From positions 1 to 8,164 of the forward strand of contig CAJKNC010000071.1 in the NCBI GenBank assembly GCA_905201175.1: 8,164 nt of DNA, given 5' to 3'. Source of the DNA: an uncultured Succinatimonas sp. GTDB taxonomy: Bacteria; Pseudomonadota; Gammaproteobacteria; Enterobacterales; Succinivibrionaceae. This document shows, piece after piece, positions 1 through 6,718 of this stretch. How positions within the stretch are numbered: the first letter of the stretch is position 1; each line of letters starts with the position of its first letter. Both the position numbers and the translations under genes were made by a program. A model generated the notes under the pieces. The model was not told the DNA's origin. It worked only from the letters and a program-made list of their open reading frames with translations, and made no database searches.

Positions 1-36
1 AAACACTAAATTCCTTATAAAAGTGTGATGACATAT

Positions 37-726
37 ATGGAACGATTAATTTTAAAATAGCTTCTTGCCTGGAAGAATTCTCCCTACCGCAAGCCTTTAA
101 TTTTAAAGGGAGTACGTCTAGTCGGTAAGACTTGGATCTTAAAGGAATTCGGAAAGCGATATTATGAAAATACAGCATATTTCAATTTTGATGAAAATGA
201 AGAATACAAACAATTTTTCGAAACAACCAAGAACATAGACCGAATTTTACAGAACCTAATGCTGGCAAGCAGCTAGAAGATCCTGCCGGAAAAGACTCTC
301 ATTATTTTTGACGAAATACAGGACTGCCCTAATGTCATCAGCTCTATGAAGTATTTATGTGAAAATGCTCCGCAGTATCATCCTGTGCAGGTTCTCTCTT
401 AGGTATTGCCTTGGCAAAGCCATCTTCTTTCCCAGTAGGCAAGGTTAATTTTATGCAGGTTGATCCCATGACCTTTGCAGACAAATCCTCCTTATGAAGT
501 AGATTTCCTGATTCAGCGCGAAAACGATATTTTCCCTGCAGAAGTTAAATCTGAAGCTAATACCAACAGCCGAAGTCTTAAAAAATTCAAGGAGCTGTTT
601 CCAAATCAGGTTAAGCTTCGCATCCGCTTCTCGCTTGATAATCTAAAGCTGGATAATGACTTGCTGAACATCCCTCTGTTTATGGCAGATAAGACAGATA
701 AGCTGATTTATTTGGCTCTTAATTAA
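37..726 (+). pseudogene. Decayed AAA ATPase with DUF4143-type C-terminus
   Basis: This is the remnant of an ATP-binding protein of the AAA_14/DUF4143 kind, a widespread family of poorly known function. Reading from the ATG at 37, a P-loop (GVRLVGKT, bases 109-132) and a Walker B strand (LIIFDEIQD, from 298) are visible. The frame is broken by TAG at 58-60 and TAG at 274-276. Near 388-392 the reading shifts so that a segment containing SLLGIALAKPSSFPVGKVNF continues in another frame up to about 479. There it joins, in a third frame, the family's C-terminus (NPPYEVDFLIQ, then PAEVKS and a Ser-Leu-x-x-Phe element), which ends at TAA 724-726. The D...E-x-K pattern in that tail resembles a PD-(D/E)XK-like fold. 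The family is usually near 400 residues, but only about 230 codons remain, so most of the middle is deleted. No function is expected. The family assignment is from memory of its motifs; the lesions are seen directly. Confidence 0.8.
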
Positions 727-776
727 AAAATATGCTTTAAATAATATCAACCTATACCAAATCTATAGCGATAACC

Positions 777-815
777 GTGCCCACCCATCCTATGGATTAT
801 GGGCATTATTATTTT
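777..815 (+). terminator. Possible rho-independent terminator
   Basis: TGCCCA (778-783) can pair with TGGGCA (800-805), with an outer G-U pair at 777/806 and an inner ATCC/GGAT stem (787-790 with 794-797) closing a three-base loop. The two stems are separated by a small internal loop of three bases against two. A T-rich tail (806-815, broken by two A) follows. It sits about 50 bases after the stop of the decayed ATPase gene and would insulate the trb operon from upstream reading. The interrupted stem and imperfect tail make it a weak candidate. Confidence 0.35.
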
Positions 816-839
816 AAGCAAGACCATTTGCCTTAGGGT

Positions 840-871
840 ATTGATCATCAATCAGCAAAAGCAGCCTGCTT
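840..871. repeat. Two adjacent 13-bp dyads, possible operator
   Basis: ATTGAT-C-ATCAAT (840-852) and AAGCAG-C-CTGCTT (859-871) are each perfect inverted repeats of 6-base arms around a single C. Their centres are 19 bases apart. Such symmetric sites upstream of a transfer operon could bind a dimeric repressor, but no regulator gene is visible here and the two arms differ in sequence. The dyads are seen directly; the operator role is inference. Short dyads of this size also arise by chance. Confidence 0.25.
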
Positions 872-924
872 ATTTATCGCATATCTATTTTTAATATCAT
901 TAAACCTAATACTTTTTATTTTCT

Positions 925-954
925 TTGATATTTTAATCACTTATAGAATATTTT
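925..954 (+). promoter_or_regulatory. Candidate sigma-70 promoter for the trb operon
   Basis: TTGATA (925-930) matches five of six bases of the -35 consensus. It is followed after 18 bases by TATTTT (949-954), which matches four of six of the -10 consensus. Alternative -10 boxes overlap it (TATAGA at 942-947, TAGAAT at 944-949) but lack a well-spaced -35 box. The position, about 90 bases before trbB and in the most AT-rich part of the leader, is suitable. In such AT-rich sequence promoter-like hexamers are common. Confidence 0.3.
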
Positions 955-1011
955 CATATTCAAGCTATCTAATTAGGCATAAACTGCGCTCTTTTTTTAA
1001 GTTCAGAATTG

Positions 1012-1040
1012 CACCTCCTTAAACTTACAAAAAGGAGGGT
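1012..1040 (+). promoter_or_regulatory. Anti-SD/SD hairpin covering the trbB ribosome binding site
   Basis: CCTCCTT (1014-1020) is perfectly complementary to AAGGAGG (1032-1038), giving a 7-bp, G/C-centred stem with an 11-base loop. The right arm is the whole Shine-Dalgarno sequence of trbB, six or seven bases before its ATG at 1045. In the mRNA this stem would hide the ribosome binding site. The left arm with its flanks, CACCTCCTTA (1012-1021), equals the last ten bases of the usual bacterial 16S rRNA 3' end. The pairing is seen directly; translational control of the operon's first gene is inference. Confidence 0.5.
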
Positions 1041-1044
1041 AATT

Positions 1045-1983
1045 ATGGCTACAGATTTACAGCGTCTGCATTATGCTCTTGGAGATGATGTTTTAAAACT
1101 TTTAGAAGATCCCAATGTAAGCGAAATTATGCTTAATCCGGATGGTAAGCTATTTTTTGAGCACCAGCAAAAAGGCATGCTCTTCTCTAAATTTATGGAT
1201 GCGGCCTCTGCACAAACCTTAATTCTAACTGTTGCAGGCTTAGTTGATTTCAATCTCAAGCGTGAATGTCCAATTATTTCAGCAGAAATTCCTTACAATC
1301 ACTCCCGCTTTGAGGCTCTGCTTCCTCCCTTGGTAAAAGCTCCCTGCTTCTGCATCCGCAAGCACAGCGCAAAAGATATAAGTCTTAAAGATCTTGCTTT
1401 AAAAGGCTTTCTTACCGCAAATCAATGTCATCTGCTTGAGGATGCTTTAAAAACTCATCAAAGCCTGCTTATAAGCGGGCCGACATCATGCGGCAAAACC
1501 ACCCTAATCAAAGCACTGCTCGACTATATTGCTGACAGCATTCCTTCTGAGAGATTAATCTGCATTGAGGATACCCGCGAGCTTGATTTAAGGCTTGATA
1601 ACAGCATAAGCCTCCTGGCAAACGAAGCGGTATCAATAAGTACCTTGCTGCGCTCATCCTTGCGCCTGCGGCCAGATCGCATCGTCATAGGCGAGGTCCG
1701 CGGCGCCGAGGCCTTAGATCTTTTAGATGCCCTCTGTACCGGCCATCGCGGCGGAATTGCCTCCATTCATGCAGGCTCGATTTCTCAGACTCTCAAGCGT
1801 TTGGTCTTATTAGTCTCGCGTCATCCGCGCGCGCCAAGACAGATCGAACCTTTAATTGCCGATGCAGTAGATCTGGTAGTGCAGCTGACAAATACGCCTA
1901 AGCGCAGAATTGTTCAAATTGCCCGCTTAAAAGCTTTTGACGGACAGAATTTTATCTTTGAATTGATTGGAGACAGTATATGA
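1045..1983 (+). CDS. trbB: TrbB, conjugative transfer secretion ATPase (VirB11/GspE family)
   Basis: TrbB is a cytoplasmic hexameric ATPase at the base of the mating channel, acting with TrbE in pilus assembly and DNA transfer. The 312-residue product, close to the roughly 320 of RP4 TrbB, opens with the family's N-terminal domain (DPNVSEIMLNPDGKL, about 22-36). It then shows a P-loop GPTSCGKT (145-152, Lys151), an Asp box IEDTREL (174-180), a Walker B region RIVIGEVRGAE (212-222) and a His box GHRGGIASIHAGS (233-245). All catalytic motifs are intact; the P-loop has Ser-Cys where many relatives have Gly-Ser. I chose ATG 1045 over the upstream in-frame TTG at 1009 because a strong AAGGAGGG lies at 1032-1039 and the protein family begins here. 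It is the first gene of the operon, and its stop overlaps the trbC start (ATGA). Its ribosome binding site may be sequestered by the hairpin at 1012-1040. Confidence 0.95.
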   Translation: MATDLQRLHYALGDDVLKLLEDPNVSEIMLNPDGKLFFEHQQKGMLFSKFMDAASAQTLILTVAGLVDFNLKRECPIISAEIPYNHSRFEALLPPLVKAPCFCIRKHSAKDISLKDLALKGFLTANQCHLLEDALKTHQSLLISGPTSCGKTTLIKALLDYIADSIPSERLICIEDTRELDLRLDNSISLLANEAVSISTLLRSSLRLRPDRIVIGEVRGAEALDLLDALCTGHRGGIASIHAGSISQTLKRLVLLVSRHPRAPRQIEPLIADAVDLVVQLTNTPKRRIVQIARLKAFDGQNFIFELIGDSI

Positions 1984-2416
1984 ATAAACTTTACCTTTTA
2001 GGGCTCTTATTTATAAGCAAGCTATCCTTTGCCTCTCAAACAGGGGGCACGCAGCTTCCATATGAAAGCTGGCTAAAATCGCTGCAGGAATCGCTGTCAG
2101 CTGTACCCCTTTATCCATATCTACATATTCACCAATAGTAAATGCTGATGTAATCGGCATTTTTTCCTGCGGTGCTACCTTAATTTTTACAGGCGGCGAA
2201 ATCGGCCGCTTCATGCGCTCCTTTATCTACATCATTCTGGTAATGACCATGCTTATAGGAGCTAATTCTCTGATGAGCAATTTCTTCAACGGCGCCGCAA
2301 TCTGCGACTATCAAAATCCTCAAATCACGCAGAAGCTGCAGTCCCGTAAAGCTTCCTATGAAGAAAAATCTCTGCAGCATTTTTTAGCTCAGGATCTATA
2401 TGCAGGAGTCTGCTGA
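1980..2416 (+). pseudogene. trbC: TrbC-type conjugative pilin gene, frameshifted
   Basis: TrbC is the pilin precursor (VirB2-like), processed into the conjugative pilus subunit. The first part, from ATG 1980 (GGAG at 1969-1972), encodes a signal peptide and a mature start with LPYESWLKSLQESLS, very like RP4 TrbC. This frame then runs into TAG at 2136-2138 after 52 residues. The rest of the pilin lies in another frame (codons from 2102 or 2132 onward): VIGIFSCGATLIFTGGEIG, a second membrane helix, then SNFFNGAA and a polar tail ending at TGA 2414-2416. That half has no ATG before 2213. Between the conserved Ser-Leu-Ser and Pro there are 32 bases where about three are expected, so roughly 29 extra bases shift the frame inside the first pilin helix. 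No classical slippery heptamer is seen at the shift. It is a real mutation or a sequence error; the annotation as trbC is firm, the inactivity less so. Confidence 0.85.
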
Positions 2417-2703
2417 TGCAAAAGCTTGCCATTCATAAATCTTTATTAAGATCGCATACTTTTTTAGGCTGCGATCGCGAATTATGCATGTTCCTAATCG
2501 TAATAGCCATCATCATTGCGCTGACTAATTTAAGCAAAGAAAGCTTCAGCATAGCGATAATTTTCTTTTTAACCGGCTTTCTTTTTTTAAGAAGCATGGC
2601 CAAAAGCGACATTATGCTGCGCAAGGTTTATCTGCGCTATCAGAGATATGCCCATCTATATGCAGCTCAGGCTCACAGCTATAAATCCGTCTATAGAGGG
2701 TAG
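2416..2703 (+). CDS. trbD: TrbD, VirB3-like inner-membrane protein
   Basis: This small inner-membrane component of the mating channel works with the TrbE/VirB4 ATPase. The 95-residue product has the family layout: a short cytoplasmic start with a His-Lys-Ser-Leu element (7-10), the GCDREL motif (18-23), two closely spaced membrane helices (about 25-39 and 44-59), and a basic C-terminus with SDIMLRKVYLRYQRY (about 64-78), matching the usual D-P-x-M-x-x-V-Y-x-R pattern except for the Pro. The start ATG at 2416 overlaps the trbC stop (TGATG), and AGGAG at 2404-2408 is the ribosome binding site inside trbC. Translation may therefore depend on reading through the end of trbC, which matters because that gene is frameshifted. 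trbE follows after three bases. Confidence 0.9.
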   Translation: MQKLAIHKSLLRSHTFLGCDRELCMFLIVIAIIIALTNLSKESFSIAIIFFLTGFLFLRSMAKSDIMLRKVYLRYQRYAHLYAAQAHSYKSVYRG

Positions 2704-2706
2704 ATC

Positions 2707-5169
2707 ATGATTAATGTTTTTATAATCAGCAGTGCTTTAAGCTTAGGACTCCTAAGCTTAGGCTGCTTATTCATGATTGTCTGCAGGCTGCCAAATTTAA
2801 GGCATAAGCATGCAGCAGCGCCAGCCTTTTGTGATTTGCTTGAATATGCGACATTAACCGATAACGATATTATCGTCCTTAAAAACGGTGCTTTATGCAG
2901 GATCTATGAATTCACTCCGATTATAGACAGCAGTACCGCTCCTAAGGAGCTTGAAAGCCTGCGCCTGCGGTGCCAGCAGGTATTAAGCAAGCTTGACGGC
3001 AGATTTTCTCTGCAGTTTGATGCGTTACGCGCAAAAGAGCGGGAATATCAGGTGGCTTTTAAAGGCAGCAATAAGGCCGCCTTATATTTTGATAAAAAAC
3101 GCCAGCACTGCTTTATACGCAATCCGGGCTTTAAAACCAGCTTCTACCTCACATTATGCTATCGCGGCGATCTGCAGACTATCAGAAATTTAAGCAGTCT
3201 CTTTACTGCAAATAAGGCATACGGAAAAGATCCCAAACTGCAGACCAAAATCATCCTGAAAAATTTTGCCGATAAATGCCAATCTACGGTAAATGCTTTG
3301 CAGAATATCTGCTCTTTAAAGCTTTTAGGCATAAATAACGACACTATTATCCGCTCTCATGATGCCTTAAGCTTTATTAGAAGCTGCATCTTCATGGATA
3401 TGCTTCCTCAGGCTTATCCTAAAAGTCATCTCTATCTGGACGCGCTCTTATCCTCAAAGGACTTTAAGGGCGGCTTGTGTCCGCAAATCGGTAAAAAATA
3501 TATAGCCTGCATCGCTATTGAAGGACTGCCGTCAGAATCTACCTTCCTGATTTTAAACAGCCTGACGCACCTTGAGCATGAATATCGCTTCAATACGCGC
3601 TTTATCTGTCAGGATAAACTAGAATCGGCGCTAAATTTAGAGCGCTACAGACGCCTGTGGAAGCAGCGCCGTAAAGGCATAGTGGCGCAGATTTTCAATA
3701 TACAGGGAGACAATCTCAATGCTGATGCTCAAGCGCAGCTAGAAGATCTTAAGGAGGCGCAAAGGCTTTTAGATTCAGGAGATGAAATCTTCGGGAAATA
3801 TACTGCAGAGATTATCATCATGAATGAGGATTTTGAATACTTACAGACTCTCTGCGAGAAAACAGTAAAAGCCATTGAATTTTTAGGCTTCGGCGCTCGA
3901 GTTGAAACTATAAATGCAATTGAAGCCTATTTAGGCTCTCTTCCAGGCCACCTAAATCAAAATTTAAGACGCAATCTGATCTCTTCATCCATTCTTGGAG
4001 ATTTACTGCCCTTAGGACAACTGCATTTAAGCGAAAGCCAAAGTCCTAATCCTCTATACGGTCCTCATGCAAGCTCTCTTTTGCAGGCTAAAGCGCTTGA
4101 TAAAAGTACTATTCTTGTAAATCTGCATGATAAGGATCTAGGCAATGCCATTGTCATCGGACCTCCTGGAACCGGCAAAAGCGTTTTTTTAGGCCATTTA
4201 ATGCTCAATCTTCTCCGCTACAGCGACATGCAGATCTTCTGCTTTGATAAAGGCCTCTCTTTTTATGCGCTTAATAAGGCCTTAAATGGGGACATTATCG
4301 ATCTCAATGAAAAAACTGCGCTCTGTCCATTTGAATATTTAGACAGCGCTGCAGATTTTAATTCAGCTTTAGAGTTTATTGAGACTATTTTAGAGCTTCA
4401 CGGCATCAAGACCGACGGCTATGAGCTGCATGAAATCTCAGAGGCTTTAAAAATAATCGCCGCTAAGCCTGATTTAGGCCGAGGCATCAGCTCACTTAAG
4501 CTTTTAATCAGTTCAAGAAGAATAAAAGCTGTTTTAGATGAATACAGCAGTCAAAAGCTCTCAGGAGGAATATTTGACGGTGACAAGAATCCAGATCTGC
4601 ACAAGGACTTTACCCTCTTTGAATGCGGCTCTCTTTTTGATTATTCACAAAGTATACAGATCCCTGTCTTAAAACATATTTTTAATTTAATCTCGCGCAA
4701 GTTTGACGGCTCGCATCCAGGTGCAATCGTTATAGATGAAGCCTGGCTGATGCTCAAAGATCAAATATGTGCCCAGGAAATTTTAAAATGGATTAAAACC
4801 TTAAGAAAAAATAATGCCGTTGTAATTTTAGCTACCCAAAGTCTTAGCGACTTAAGGCACAGTCCTATCTATGAAAATCTAATTGACTGCATAAAAACAC
4901 GCTTCTTTTTGCCAAATCCTGATGCTCTGCAGAAGCCGTCTCTTGATGACTATCTAAATTTAGGACTGCTTGAGCAGCAGATTAAGAAAATCGCTGCAGG
5001 CATAAAAAAACGCGATGTATTTATGCAGAAGGCCTCTGCCTTTGAAGGCTTTATTCCTGTTCTCTCAGATGAGGAATTAAAGCTTTTATCCGCCGCATCT
5101 CCAAAGGATCGCCTGATTATTGACGATCTCCATAAAAAATATGGGCCTGACTTTTATCGGGAGCTTTAA
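2707..5169 (+). CDS. trbE: TrbE, VirB4-family conjugation ATPase
   Basis: TrbE is the large VirB4-type ATPase at the inner membrane that energises pilus assembly and transfer. The 820-residue product, close to the 850 or so of RP4 TrbE, has one N-terminal hydrophobic segment (about 5-26) and a CagE/TrbE/VirB domain over the first half. The ATPase core follows, with P-loop GPPGTGKS (485-492, Lys491), Walker B GAIVIDEAWLML (672-683, Asp677-Glu678) and the downstream ATQSLSDL motif (709-716). All motifs are intact and the frame is open throughout. ATG 2707 follows the trbD stop by three bases, with GAGGG at 2696-2700 as the ribosome binding site. The TAA stop overlaps the trbF ATG (TAATG). The first helix may correspond to what is sometimes a VirB3 fusion region in other systems, but trbD is separate here. 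Confidence 0.95.
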   Translation: MINVFIISSALSLGLLSLGCLFMIVCRLPNLRHKHAAAPAFCDLLEYATLTDNDIIVLKNGALCRIYEFTPIIDSSTAPKELESLRLRCQQVLSKLDGRFSLQFDALRAKEREYQVAFKGSNKAALYFDKKRQHCFIRNPGFKTSFYLTLCYRGDLQTIRNLSSLFTANKAYGKDPKLQTKIILKNFADKCQSTVNALQNICSLKLLGINNDTIIRSHDALSFIRSCIFMDMLPQAYPKSHLYLDALLSSKDFKGGLCPQIGKKYIACIAIEGLPSESTFLILNSLTHLEHEYRFNTRFICQDKLESALNLERYRRLWKQRRKGIVAQIFNIQGDNLNADAQAQLEDLKEAQRLLDSGDEIFGKYTAEIIIMNEDFEYLQTLCEKTVKAIEFLGFGARVETINAIEAYLGSLPGHLNQNLRRNLISSSILGDLLPLGQLHLSESQSPNPLYGPHASSLLQAKALDKSTILVNLHDKDLGNAIVIGPPGTGKSVFLGHLMLNLLRYSDMQIFCFDKGLSFYALNKALNGDIIDLNEKTALCPFEYLDSAADFNSALEFIETILELHGIKTDGYELHEISEALKIIAAKPDLGRGISSLKLLISSRRIKAVLDEYSSQKLSGGIFDGDKNPDLHKDFTLFECGSLFDYSQSIQIPVLKHIFNLISRKFDGSHPGAIVIDEAWLMLKDQICAQEILKWIKTLRKNNAVVILATQSLSDLRHSPIYENLIDCIKTRFFLPNPDALQKPSLDDYLNLGLLEQQIKKIAAGIKKRDVFMQKASAFEGFIPVLSDEELKLLSAASPKDRLIIDDLHKKYGPDFYREL

Positions 5170-5816
5170 TGAAAAACAACTATAAAGGACTTGAAGATAT
5201 AAATCTGCTAAAGGAGAGCCTGCGCCGCGATCTCCTGCCGCTTTCGGCAGTACTCCTAAGCGCTGCTTTCGGCTTTTTAAGCCTGGGAGCTTTATTGTAT
5301 TTTCAGATGTTCAAGCAGGAGATTATTCCTTATATCGTCACAGTCGATCGCCAAGGAGCAATTTTGACCTCCGGCGCTTTAAAAGCTGCCGACGGCATTC
5401 CTGAGGAAATTATTGCAACAACTTTATGCGATTTTTTAGAAAAGCTCAGATGCGCTGGCGACGATCACGATCTTAAGAGACGAGACATCGAATATATCTA
5501 TGCGCATCTTAAGGATAAAAGCTCTGCCTTAGCCTATGTGGATGACTATTATCAAAAACAGGATCCTTTCTTAAAAGATCGCTATGTAAAGGTAGAGCTG
5601 CAGAATCTCATCCGTGCTGCGCAAAAAACCTTTCAAATTGACTGGATTGAAACTACTGATTTCAGCAAAAGCCACAAAAGGCAGAAAATGCGCGCTCAGA
5701 TAACTTATGAGCTGGTGCGGGTAAAGCACCGCTCTCTAAATTCGCTGAAGCTTAACCCTCTAGGTATTTTTATTACCGACATCCGCCTAAGCGAGCGCTT
5801 TGAAAATCAGCCTTAA
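5169..5816 (+). CDS. trbF: TrbF, VirB8-like inner-membrane channel protein
   Basis: TrbF is a bitopic inner-membrane protein whose periplasmic domain helps assemble the channel, equivalent to VirB8. The 215-residue product has a cytoplasmic start, one membrane helix (about 22-45), and a periplasmic part. This opens with PYIVTVDRQG (54-63), a typical start of the TrbF/VirB8 NTF2-like domain, and ends with NPLGIFITDI (196-205), the family's conserved C-terminal strand. The length is normal, slightly under the 230-260 often seen. ATG 5169 overlaps the trbE stop, with GGGAG at 5159-5163 as the ribosome binding site, which implies coupled translation. trbG follows nine bases after the stop. Confidence 0.9.
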   Translation: MKNNYKGLEDINLLKESLRRDLLPLSAVLLSAAFGFLSLGALLYFQMFKQEIIPYIVTVDRQGAILTSGALKAADGIPEEIIATTLCDFLEKLRCAGDDHDLKRRDIEYIYAHLKDKSSALAYVDDYYQKQDPFLKDRYVKVELQNLIRAAQKTFQIDWIETTDFSKSHKRQKMRAQITYELVRVKHRSLNSLKLNPLGIFITDIRLSERFENQP

Positions 5817-5825
5817 GGAAAAATT

Positions 5826-6716
5826 ATGCAAAAGAAGACGATTCTCATTCTGTCATGCGTGCTTATAAATATTGCCAGAGCCGACTCTATGGCTGAATTT
5901 GATAATTACAATCAAAATTTTTTAGATGCACGCGATATCCGCACCTTAAACGATCTTGAAAGCCTTAAAGCTCAGACGCTAGCTGGCGTTGCAGCAGCTC
6001 CCGGAGAGGTGGTATTCAGATTCGGTTCAGGACACCCTACTATTGTCTGCTCTATTTTAGAGATAAGTGATCTGGCCTTTGAAATGGGCGAGCGGATCCG
6101 TGAGGTCACCTTAGGAGACAGCGCCCGCTGGAATATCGAAAGCGCTATTTCCGGCAATAATCAAACCCGTACAGAGCACTTAATCATCAAGCCCTTAGCG
6201 GCTAATCTGTCTACCTCCATGGTAGTGACTACCGACAGACGCACCTATCATATCCGCTTAAAATCATCTGCAAAGGAATTTATGCCGTCAGTTCGCTTCT
6301 CTTACCCTAAGACGAGCTTTACATCTCCGTCCCTTGATTATTTCAGCGGTGAAAATGATAGTTTTGAAAATGAGACGCAGGCCTACAGCGTCTTAGTAGA
6401 CGGCACAGTGCAGTCAAATTATGCAAGTTTAGATGTTTATGAAATCTCAGGCGATTACGAGATAACCCCGCAGAAGGTCTGGCATGACAGCAGCCGTACC
6501 TATATACAGATGCCTAAAGAAATAGCTCTATCCCAAATGCCGGCTTTAATGCTGGTTGAAGAAACAGGACTCATCTTTACTGAAGAAAATCTCCACAGCG
6601 CCAATTACCGCATCAAAGGGCGGACCTATATTGTCGACGGCATCGTAAAGCATGCTCGATTATTATTAGGCGCAAATAATGAAGGCAAAAGCTGCGATAT
6701 AAGCTTAAGAGGCTGA
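5826..6716 (+). CDS. trbG: TrbG, VirB9-like channel protein
   Basis: TrbG is the periplasmic/outer-membrane-associated core protein equivalent to VirB9/CagX. It binds TrbI in the outer ring of the channel. The 296-residue precursor has a signal peptide with a KK start, a hydrophobic core and a likely cut after A-R-A at 17-19. The N-terminal VirB9 domain includes VVFRFGSGHPTIVCSILEIS. After an acidic linker (about 174-192) comes the C-terminal VirB9 domain: YEISGDYEITPQKVWHD (205-221), TYIQMP (225-230), PALML, and NYRIKGRTYIVDGI (260-273). Cys11 lies too early and inside the hydrophobic core to be a convincing lipobox. The start is supported by AAGGAA overlapping the trbF stop (5815-5820). trbI begins two bases after the stop, leaving no room for the trbH found here in RP4. 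Confidence 0.92.
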   Translation: MQKKTILILSCVLINIARADSMAEFDNYNQNFLDARDIRTLNDLESLKAQTLAGVAAAPGEVVFRFGSGHPTIVCSILEISDLAFEMGERIREVTLGDSARWNIESAISGNNQTRTEHLIIKPLAANLSTSMVVTTDRRTYHIRLKSSAKEFMPSVRFSYPKTSFTSPSLDYFSGENDSFENETQAYSVLVDGTVQSNYASLDVYEISGDYEITPQKVWHDSSRTYIQMPKEIALSQMPALMLVEETGLIFTEENLHSANYRIKGRTYIVDGIVKHARLLLGANNEGKSCDISLRG

Positions 6717-6718
6717 TT

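Larger units (their letters stand above)
727..1044. other. Intergenic leader region upstream of the trb operon
   Basis: These 318 bases separate the decayed ATPase gene from trbB. I find no convincing gene on either strand. The right half (about 880-1000) is very AT-rich and would suit a promoter region. The stretch contains a possible terminator (777-815), two adjacent short dyads (840-871), a weak promoter candidate (925-954), a run of seven T (992-998) and the anti-SD/SD hairpin before trbB. I do not recognise an origin of transfer, an attachment site or a trbA-like repressor gene. Confidence 0.7.

Noticed and set aside
475..726. Separate 83-residue gene starting at TTG 475
   Set aside because: It is the C-terminal remnant of the decayed ATPase. 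The TTG lies at a deletion junction and has no ribosome binding site.
799..894. 31-codon open frame in the leader (ATG 799 to TAA 892-894)
   Set aside because: It has no ribosome binding site, overlaps the possible terminator stem and the dyads, and resembles nothing I know.
978..998. Terminator or attenuator ending in the T run 992-998
   Set aside because: Only a 3-bp GCA/TGC stem can be drawn before the T run, too weak for a terminator.
1009..1044. Upstream in-frame TTG that would add 12 residues to TrbB
   Set aside because: It has no ribosome binding site, and the added residues are encoded by the anti-SD/SD hairpin region. ATG 1045 has a strong SD and matches the family's start.
2094..2138. 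Programmed -1 ribosomal frameshifting in trbC
   Set aside because: The frame change would formally suit a -1 shift, but no X-XXY-YYZ slippery heptamer is present before the stop, and the joined product would still carry a polar insert in the first pilin helix.
2011..2214. Antisense open frame of 67 codons across trbC, with a protein-like stretch opposite 2100-2150
   Set aside because: It covers conserved trbC coding sequence on the other strand, lacks its own context, and antisense frames of this length recur throughout the operon.
2471..2480. GCGATCGC palindrome at the start of trbD
   Set aside because: A single copy inside coding sequence; there is no sign of a repeated site family.
5826..5882. 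Lipobox in TrbG at Cys11
   Set aside because: The Cys is too close to the N-terminus and the hydrophobic core continues beyond it to a good A-R-A signal peptidase I site.
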